Assembly: GCA_950022655.1 (NCBI GenBank)
Contig: OX465584.1
Span: forward strand, 28,245,469 to 28,309,468
Reading direction: 5' to 3'
DNA length: 64,000 nucleotides
Source of the DNA: Alentia gelatinosa
Taxonomy: Eukaryota; Annelida; Polychaeta; Phyllodocida; Polynoidae
Below, in pieces: positions 55,912 to 64,000 of this stretch. Numbering within the stretch: position 1 is the stretch's first letter; the number at the start of each line of letters is the position of its first letter. The translations under genes were made by a program, and so were the position numbers. The notes under the pieces are model-generated. The model worked only from the letters and a program-made list of their open reading frames with translations. It was not told the origin of the DNA and searched no databases.

Positions 55912-55943
55912 AAAGCCGTATTCTCCTATGAGAATACGGCTTT
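55912..55943. repeat. Perfect 14-bp stem hairpin
   Basis: AAAGCCGTATTCTC, a 4-nt loop CTAT, then GAGAATACGGCTTT. The 12 bases after it (CCGTATTCTACT) echo the arm again. A strong local hairpin of unknown role; bacterial-type termination is irrelevant in this genome. Confidence 0.85.
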
Positions 55944-57790
55944 CCGTATTCTACTCTGTAGCGATCTGGATGCTCCATAGGCTTAGTATGGAGACTCCGT
56001 ATTAGGTGGGTAATAAATGACGCCAAATAGGACGGCCTTATCTACGCTCCAGGATGCACATATTATGCAGAAATTGAACATAAGGAAATTGACATTTTTG
56101 TGCCATGACATCAATATTGCAAAGATCAAAAGAGTTTGTATTAATTATTCGAAGAAGATTGCATGCAACAGATTTAGACAGCGTATTGTATTTATCAAAT
56201 TAATGAAGCCTAGCTCCGGATTCTGTTACACTGTAAATAAGAAATGCTACAGTTATTTTATCACATGGATTGACGTATTAACTACAACTAATATGTTTGT
56301 AGATGAATCTATAATGAGTGTAGTAATCTATAGTGAGTGTAAAGTCACCTTTAATGAATGTAAAGTGATCGTCAAAAACGTCTAGGTTCTTTATCCTTTA
56401 ACGGTACAGTTCATCCAGAGAAAAACGGGAAACATTCTTGCATACATTGTTTACTGTGCCCTGAAGTATTTTATATGTCACTGTGGCATTAAAATACAAA
56501 TTTCACATGGGAAGCTTTTCTTTTTTATTGCCGCCATGCGATAAAGCTAAGACAAAAGCGGTTACTCCCTCAAAATGTCAAAATATCTTGTGAAATGCAG
56601 GTAGTGAGTTATATACAAGCATACACTTAATCTTCGTTGAACACTAAATAAAGAGATTCATTCGTAAATATGTGTCTTATTCACAGAATCTCTTCGAATG
56701 TCAATATATTCATCAGACAAATTGTTGAACGAGAATGAGGTATTTAGTTGATTAACGTGAATAAAACTCCTTTTCAGGTGTTTTAGGATTGTCTGTACAC
56801 TTTTCGATAGTATCCCAACCAATCTAAGAAAATTAGCATGATATAAACTTGCAGTTATGGGAAACTGCACGTTTCAAAGGTACAGGCAAACATGACAGTT
56901 TTCCGATATGTAACAAAAATCATGTACCCATAAAGAATATCTAAATGTAGACTCGACACTGAACTCAGATTAGTTTGATAAAAAGCATACATTTATTAGA
57001 ATTTTAGGCAGTTCTAATAATTTCAAAAACCTTTAAGTCGTTCCTTTATGATAGACCAGGCTGTGTGTATATGAAGTTATCATGTCCCGCTCCTTCAAGA
57101 TGAATCTGTGAAGCTGGCATTGCTATGTGGAAAGCTTTGGTCTTTATGTATACATCGGTCCACCTTCGCAATGCTTTTCTTCATAAAGCGATCCTATGGT
57201 ACCCTCAGATCGTGAGGTGCGTTTGCATTAAACCATAAAGAAGTGGTCAGACAAGGACCGCGGACACTCACCGTGTGGTGGGCTGGGTGCTGATGCATTT
57301 GCGGCAGAGTGGTGGCTACAATCCTACAGTGGGTCTTTTTCATTCTGTACATGTGCGCCTGTCACAGCGCCATTTTTCTATATACTACTCAGCATCTGCT
57401 CCGGTCTCATACCTGTCCTCTGATATAGGAAAACCTGCCATCTGCATATTTGACCGTTTGTTGGTTCACGCTGTGTATTTTTTATATATATATGAGGAGA
57501 GGTCTTCAAACAGATGTTCCATAAGTAGCTGCAACATCATTTCCTTGTGCACGATCTAGTCTATTAAAACACCCTTATTTGACATCAGCTCTGGATATCA
57601 AACCGAATTCACATGGTGAGATTCATGTACTTAACAAAACTTTGTCGTATAGGTTGAGGTATATCACTGGCAATAATTAGCCATGCTTCATCTCTACTCA
57701 GGCAGCATAATGGAAATTCCATGAGACATAGAATACCTTCTCCACAATCTTAACATTTCAGTACTGGTTCCTTATACTCTTACGGCATTT
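55944..57790. other. A+T-rich noncoding DNA
   Basis: A 122-codon Lys/Cys-rich plus frame (56017-56385) has no family signature. A diverged GTGAGATTCATGTACTTAAC string at 57617 resembles the 14.3-kb repeat core. Confidence 0.4.
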
Positions 57791-57793
57791 GCA

Positions 57794-58105
57794 ATGAAAA
57801 ATTCATTGTTCTCCTTGTATGGTGGATTTAATCAGGTCACACAGGCTTCAAGACGTCCCCAGCATACCATCCTTATTGATATTGAAAACTTGCGAAATCG
57901 AGCTTATTGGTATTCCACCATCACACATCGGTTGTGTAGACTATTGTCTGACAAGGACTTCACGGCTGGAGTCATCGCCTCGATCCTGTTCAGCAGGCTG
58001 CAGCAGCTGCCAGCAAATGAGGCTGATTTAAGAGATCCTTTCTGGTTGGTCAGATTCGGCGCCGTGATTCATTCTTCACTAAGTGACGCCGAAAGAGGGC
58101 GGTAA
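57794..58105 (+). CDS. Unassigned 103-residue ORF
   Basis: Starts at an ATG in a fair context (GCAATGA) and stops at TAA. The protein has a regular globular-like composition: MKNSLFSLYGGFNQVTQ, HTILIDIENLRNRAYWY, VIASILFSRLQQLPANEA, then DPFWLVRFGAVIHSS and a basic end. Its second half is richer in CpG and in leucine-rich helical sequence than nearby DNA. No domain recognised, no splice evidence; an overlapping frame is open for 70 codons. Confidence 0.28.
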   Translation: MKNSLFSLYGGFNQVTQASRRPQHTILIDIENLRNRAYWYSTITHRLCRLLSDKDFTAGVIASILFSRLQQLPANEADLRDPFWLVRFGAVIHSSLSDAERGR

Positions 58106-58370
58106 ATCATGCAAACAACACCCTGCGTGCTATGATTTTCATTACGTCTACGATAATTCACCCTTGACGCTATCAAACACACCTCATGCATGATCGAGCA
58201 CGACATGGTGTCACCATATTATCCTTAACCCTACGTTAGACCGCCGAGAATGAGGGTTAGTGTGATTTGATTATTGACCACAAGGCACACACTCGTCGTC
58301 CGATTCTGCTGAAGTGTTCATGTCACATAGGTAGAGGATATCTGTATTGGTTCTGTACATAGACAATAAT
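58106..58370. other. Noncoding DNA
   Basis: No feature recognised before hairpin 3. Confidence 0.4.
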
Positions 58371-58499
58371 CGATAGTTTTGTGGACAGGCGGCCGTAAAC
58401 CACGAGAGGTTGACGCGTAGTAATACACGAGCGCTAGCGAGTGTATTACGACGTCAACCTCGAGGGGTTTACAGAGCTGCCTGTCCACAAAATCATCGT
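58371..58499. repeat. Hairpin palindrome 3
   Basis: A 128-bp imperfect inverted repeat. Outer arms are GTTTTGTGGACAGGC and GCCTGTCCACAAAAT; then GTAAACC...CGAGAGGTTGACG with CGTCAACCTCGAGGGGTTTAC; then TAATACAC with GTGTATTA around GAGCGCTAGCGA. Each arm is about 58 bp with few mismatches. No coding capacity and no plain target duplication. Confidence 0.88.
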
Positions 58500-58615
58500 T
58501 TGTTGCATTTATTATCCATCTTTTCGAATAAATTAAATCTTGTAATTGCCATATCAAAGGGTATAACAATATGGACTATTTTTTTGCTCTATAGCAAAAG
58601 GGACTATTTTCCCCG

Positions 58616-58708
58616 TATACCATGGTTTTGAGGCCGTATACCACAGGTTTGAATCTGTATACAACAGTTATGGTATCTGATATACCACAGTTATGGTATC
58701 TGACAGGT
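58616..58708 (+). repeat. Tandem GTATACCACAGTTATGGTATCTGA-like repeat
   Basis: Four units with the core TATACCA(C/T)(A/G)G(T), the last two (about 58660-58705) nearly identical with a period of about 28 bp. Begins about 115 bp after hairpin 3. Confidence 0.65.
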
Positions 58709-58709
58709 T

Positions 58710-61700
58710 TTATACAATGGGTCGTGGTTTACTGAGTCTCCATACATTTTCAATGGGGGCTCTGTATACGATGGATAATAAATTAGAAACAGCGCCTTTT
58801 CTGTTTATCTTGAAATAGGTCTAACAGCCTGTATCACTATATCCCAACATACTTTATCATCAGACGGTGGCACTTTGCTATCCTGACGCAATACAGAAAT
58901 GTGCGCCGCATATTAGCGCAGGGCTGATTTAGTGCCTAATATATATACGTTGGGTAATCCGCATATATGTTATACCCCCAACTAAAGGGAAGGGACATAG
59001 ATCTGAAACCCGTTTATCAATATATTGAATAGATTGAAGGTTACTGGAGAGGAGACAGCCAATTGGAGCGCTATCTGGGGATATGTTTGCGAACCATAAG
59101 TGAGAAAAACACCATCGCTAGTCTAGTCTAGCAATCGTATCGCGAGGTAGAAGCGCATTGCCTTGCACATTAAAATATGCGTGCGTGAAAGGTTTATACA
59201 AAACTAGCAGGTTTATTCAGACCAAAATCCATATGTCATCAATCAAAAATCAAAACCAAAAGGTCAACAGGTCTGCAATGCAGTAACTCTCGCGAAACAT
59301 TGCAATGTATTGAGATATTTAAAGGAGAAACCGAATATTGTCAATAACAGCCAGTTGCCACTATGTGCTTGCACATTTTAGTATTCCAAAAATCTGAAAT
59401 CAAGGTGATCACTTAGTATTTGTGAAATTGGCGATGAGAAACATTGGCTTTCTATGAATTTTGTTCAAAAAGAGCGACCATTGCGGATTGATTGATGCGC
59501 CAGAGATCCGTTTATAAAAACGTAAATGTTACGTGTTCTGTGATTGGTCGACCGTCCGTATGAACCGATCATCCGTTTAAAACAAATGTCTGTTGTGGTT
59601 TATTTCCAGTATCCAGGCGTGACCCGGTGATTTCATTCAATATTCTATTCATGCATGTTTTAAATTACCTTTATCCTGATATTACATCGCTTCAGAACAT
59701 TGGGAGATGAAGCCGCGTATATTTACTCCCTTTCTACATTACATTGGATTTGCATATTTGTCATTTCTCATGATATAGATATAAACATGCACAGGAAAAT
59801 ATGATATACATGTGTTATTCTCAATAAGAACGCCGTAGCTGTTGGCACATTTAGTATACCACTTATAAGTAAATCAAACCTGTGCACACGACGTTATAGT
59901 ATATTTGATTTCGCAAAGGTTATTTAGGTGCGTTAAAAATTTACCAAGGTAGAAGTGAGAGGAATACTGGCCAGATATGATGCCGATTTAATCTGTATGC
60001 ATGCTCATCGTTTACTTTAGACAAAATGACTTTTACTTTCAAAGCTGCCTAGAAAAAGCCATACCTGATTAAATCACAAAAAGGACAAGCACCAAGTCCC
60101 CATAGTATTAAGTGTTCGATATTCTAGCTTATATTTCAATCAGAAAATGATAAACCAGTATGATAAAATGTACCAGAGCAATCTAAATACGTCCAGGGAC
60201 GAGCTCGACAAAATCCAGAACATAGATGAAATTGTAAAAAGATAAAAGTAAAATCGAATAAATACAAAAGAGTGGCCATGTGCGGCGTCTTTTACAATTG
60301 CATTCATTGCAGGCAGTGGTATTGGAACTGTCAGTATCGCCTAGTATCAATATCTAGTACAGAACTTGGTTCATGATAAGACTGGGCATAAGAAGAGACT
60401 CTGGGGTATCTCAGTTATGCTGATCGACATCTAAATGCACCACATGCTCTGTCTGGGTCTAACTTTCTTCCGGCAAAGTCCTGACCTCCACGCCACAAAT
60501 CCCCCGACATCTAGATCAGAATTGATGTACTTTGCGGTTGATACATTGCCTGTAGTATATATATTTTCTTGGTCTGAGTTTTTATTTGTCAGGTCAAATA
60601 TTGTAGCCAATGTCTCTCCATCTCCGTGCTGGCACAGCGTGCATGTTGGCATTTACGACGTCTGATCTCTGTAGACGAAGTTTATGTGATCCACAATCTA
60701 TATCGAATCATTGAGTTTGTATCTGTATGTCAAGTACGATCTGAAAATCTAGCCGGTGTCCTAAATCGTGAATATGCTGAGAAGCCGTCCTTTTTGTTAA
60801 CTTTTCCCTTTTTTACATACGCCGGAGGGAGCTGGTCTGGTTTGGGTTGTTTTTTTTTCTTTTTTGGCTATGACTCTTTGATATTGGGCATAGTAAACTT
60901 TTTGGACTGTTTTGATATCAAGAGGATTGACTTATTCTCGGGAGATCTGATCTGTCAGTTGTGGGAGCTTACTGGAACGTCCTAACTTAAAGTAAGATGG
61001 TCTGTGAGGTGTAGTACTACATAGAACATGATGTAGAGCCTGAAGCAGTAGGTCATGCCATATCTAATACATCAGATGCCTAATTTCAGATAATTAGTTA
61101 TTCATACTCTTGGATATCTTTTAAGATAAACTATATCACATTGCCTGGAGGCTAAGTACAAATATATCGAAGGCTTGGTTTCCTATTTTGATAAAGAATC
61201 ATCCCTCGGGTACCCTGTAATTACGAGATGTAGATCTACTTATGATATTCCATGTATATTCAAAATATATTCGCAGTTTCGTATGATACCCCATATAAGG
61301 CAAAATACTAGATTTTGCAGCATACAGTCTTAGCTGTAAGCTGTATACAATCTGCACTTGGGACTATGCATAAATTATAAATTCGGTCTTCTTCTGCTCT
61401 CTAAGGTATCTTCTATCCAAATGAACTGAAAAATTATTACAAACATTTTAATCACTTATCTCAGTGAGACGTTCCGCTACCCATATCGAGCGTACATCGC
61501 AAACAAATTCTTATATATAGGAGGCATATACTTTTATATATTTATCGCAGGGGAATAGAATAAGACATTTACCTATCAATGTATGGATGGGGAAAATAAA
61601 GGAGGAACCTCAAGAAAAGGAGGTTCTCGATGATTTGATAAAAACATAGTATAATATTGAAATGTGGAGCTAAATAATATACTTAAAGTTTCTACCTCTA

Positions 61701-62440
61701 TAGCGGTCAACAACAATCTCATAATCATCAATTATCTTCACTTTAATCGCTGGAGATAGTCCTCGATATCAAATATTTCTATATCTTGACATACCAGTGA
61801 ATCATATCGGGTATATTTTCTCTGTGATCGTATCTAAAAAAGTCAATGTATTTGAAAAATGCAATGATATATTATATAGCTGTTTTTTCTAGCTTCTTTA
61901 TCATGGCAAATATCAATTATCCGTGGAGCATTTCATACGAAGCACTGTGACAGCCATCTGACTCTCTACAAAGACCCACGAAGCCCCTCTATATACCTCT
62001 CACTCGGCCCTGGTCCAGGGGGAGGCAGCAGGTGGGGCGGTTTATGCTGGGTAAGAGGGCACGTCCCTGGCAGGTGGACGCCCTGACAGGTAAGTGGCCC
62101 GCATGCTAATCCCTCCAGGCAGGGCCCCTAACGGAACCTTACCACTCACCGGACGTGGGCGCCCGGCTCCAGCCTGCACTGATAAGCGGGTATCGGTCTT
62201 TGTGACGTAGAAAGAAGACAGCGACTCGTCATGGTTTGACAAGGAGACACGAGGCAATCGTGGGGTGACATTGGAGGCAGAAGCACCGCTCGGACACAAG
62301 ATGATGCGGACTTATCTGAGTGAGGCAGGGCTTAATTGGTCGGGGACTGTGTGATTAATGAGCCACAGGTCGTTCTTACATGGACAAGGGTACATAGCGC
62401 GCCGACGATTAGGTCAGACACAGGTCAACTCCAAATATGT
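58710..62440. other. A+T-rich noncoding DNA
   Basis: No gene recognised. Frames at 60431-60985 overlap on both strands without family motifs. Confidence 0.45.
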
Positions 62441-62445
62441 TTAAT

Positions 62446-62475
62446 TATATATATATATATAGAGAGAGAGAGAGG

Positions 62476-62532
<57 letters not shown>

Positions 62533-62771
62533 CAGACAGAAAGAGAGACAGAGAGACAGAGAGACAGAGAGACAGACAGAGACAGACAGACAGACAGAGA
62601 CAGAGACAGACAGAGAGAGACAGAGACAGACAGAGAGAGAGACATAGAGACATAGAGAGACAGAGAGAGACAGAGGAAGAGACAGAGAGAGACAGAGGAA
62701 GAGACAGAGATAGAGAGACACACAGACAGAGACAGACAGACAGGGAGAGACAGACAGACAGAAAGAGAGAG
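62446..62771. repeat. Compound AT / GA / GACA microsatellite
   Basis: (AT)n 62446-62460, (GA)n to 62474, (AT)n about 62477-62515, then about 255 bp of GAGA/GACA mixed units to 62771. It opens long low-complexity frames on both strands (Arg/Glu/Thr on plus, Ser/Leu/Cys/Val on minus), which are not genes. Confidence 0.97.
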
Positions 62772-63630
62772 TTTTCCCTAAAGCGGAATGTCCCCTCAGC
62801 GGGGTAAGCTCGATATCAAAAAGAGGAGGAAATAAGTTCGATCTGAAAATGGTGCGTGTTTTTTGTTGTTGTCTTTCTTTCTCAATCCTTTCGTTAGTTT
62901 TGCCGTCTCCGGCTAACGTTGGATACAATTTTCATCATCTATATCTCACTTTTATTCTTCCTATCAGAATGGATTTTCTCAGCTGTTTATAGATCTCATT
63001 AAACATATAACGGCAAAAGAGTGACCGATATTCATTTAAAAAACGCCGTGTTCTTAAAATCCGATTGGTGGTGCGATGGCACAAACCTCTGCATCACAAC
63101 AACAAATACAAACCGCTCAGGTATATGTATTATCATTAATTGTCTAATCACCAAGGCCATTATTCTGTAACTTATAACTATACAAATCAGACAATCTTCA
63201 CACAGCATCTGTCTGACATTTCTCATATTGCCGCCAAATTAAGGTGTTAACAAAGAGATGGGCAGTTAGTCATTGAGCAATAGGATTGTCGTCTGCGCGC
63301 TAAATGAACTCCCCTCAGCTTGACCCAGACACATACGTAAGCGACCGACGAAACAAACATAGGAAAAAAAGATAACACGTCTGAAGAGGGTATGGGGAGT
63401 CGTATGTATTTTACCAAATGCATAAAATCTTTAGAAAAAACAAAAACAAATGTAACCCCCACAGTAGGAATATCTGGAATATGTGCACATATCTGTTTTA
63501 ACTATGTTGTGATCCTATTGACTACACTATTGGAAATTGCTGACCCAGTAATCCTGCTGATAGCCATTATGATAACAAATGGTGTTCTTTTCGAGTTTAA
63601 GTGATATTTTTTGCACACTTGTTGCCCCAT
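62772..63630. other. A+T-rich noncoding DNA
   Basis: No feature recognised. Confidence 0.4.
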
Positions 63631-63830
63631 TGGAAGAAAATGGCGCGTGTCTGTGCGTGTGTTGGCCGACCAGTCTGTTGGCAGAAGGTGCCCTTCTCTG
63701 AGCTGACAAACGTCCGGCCTGCACGCATTCCACACCAGCATCTCACCACGGGAACCAGCGGATGTGACGTCACCGGTATTTGCCGAGCGTCCGGTACATT
63801 ATGGGCGGGCGCGTCCCAGAAAGACGCTTT
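63631..63830 (+). promoter_or_regulatory. Candidate promoter with CRE and GC box
   Basis: CpG-rich patch with AAAATGGCGCG (63637-63647, YY1/start-like), a perfect palindromic CRE TGACGTCA (63765-63772) and GGGCGGG (63803-63809) preceded by CATTATG. An ATG at 63640 opens about 90 codons (MARVCACVGRP...), unassigned. The relative order (start-like motif left of CRE and GC box) would suit leftward transcription or an upstream element for a gene beyond 64000. Confidence 0.35.
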
Positions 63831-64000
63831 TAGCTGTGGCATAAATCAGGTGGGCGGCTGGGGCTGGGGCCATGGCGTGCGGGGAGAGGGTACAGGTGTC
63901 ACTAACTGGTGATCACTGCCATGTCGCGCCGCCAGCCCGGCAAGGGCACCTATTTATCACGGGGTCGTTTGGGTAGTGGCTCTCCTCATGTGCATCCTTG

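Noticed and set aside
55912..55943. Rho-independent terminator
   Set aside because: The genome is eukaryotic and there is no U-tract or upstream gene; treated only as a hairpin.
62336..62928. Long Arg/Glu and Ser/Leu/Cys ORFs on both strands
   Set aside because: They come from the GAGA/GACA simple repeat.
1..64000. CRISPR arrays or prokaryotic operons
   Set aside because: No regularly spaced identical repeats with unique spacers, no clustered long ORFs, and clear animal transposon fossils.

Overview
This is a piece of a metazoan nuclear genome, most likely a marine invertebrate. The species cannot be fixed from the sequence. The evidence is: A+T-rich DNA without operons or long ORFs; CpG-rich patches with animal-type promoter motifs (YY1/start, CRE, TCTCGCG, CCAAT); tracts resembling TTAGGG telomere repeats; abundant microsatellites; and fossils of several animal transposon classes. 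No intact multi-exon gene could be reconstructed. Several isolated candidate exons are given at low confidence.

The best-supported content is mobile DNA. Two fossils come from DIRS/Ngaro-type tyrosine-recombinase (YR) retrotransposons, both on the minus strand. One (about 6.0-7.0 kb, perhaps reaching 9.0 kb) keeps a recombinase with Arg, His-x-x-Arg, HG and Tyr boxes spread over several frames. The other (27.2-28.9 kb) keeps an RNase H domain, the recombinase N-terminus and the recombinase C-terminus, but has lost the Arg-box region. In both, the recombinase end is followed at once by a pair of about 90-bp direct repeats about 300 bp apart, as expected of Ngaro-type split repeats. A LINE-like reverse-transcriptase tail lies at 19.39-19.58 kb.

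Non-autonomous DNA transposons are frequent. A PIF/Harbinger-like MITE family of about 282 bp (TTA target duplications) has four full copies at 5.3, 9.8, 18.9 and 19.7 kb, a right-end fragment at 39.7 kb and a diverged relative at 51.6 kb. There is another MITE at 3.5 kb, a piggyBac-like MITE with TTAA duplications at 39.3 kb, a nested cluster of a 27-bp-TIR family at 44.6-45.2 kb, and three long hairpin palindromes (25.2, 42.9 and 58.4 kb).

Regulatory-looking DNA: a CpG-rich patch at 34.4-35.0 kb has four TCTCGCG-type motifs, an ETS-like site, a CRE half-site and a YY1 motif over an ATG. That ATG opens 29 codons resembling a mitochondrial presequence. Smaller promoter-like patches lie at 0.9-1.2, 15.8-16.1 and 63.6-63.8 kb. 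Tandem TAATTA sites (11.75 kb) and tandem CACGTG sites (42.6 kb) are also present.

Low-complexity landmarks are the TTC/TCA compound microsatellite (16.26-16.57 kb), an (AT)n tract (36.16 kb), an AT/GA/CAGA tract (62.4-62.8 kb) and telomere-like CCCTAA tracts (31.85, 32.0 and 43.3 kb). The remaining DNA looks like intron or intergenic sequence.
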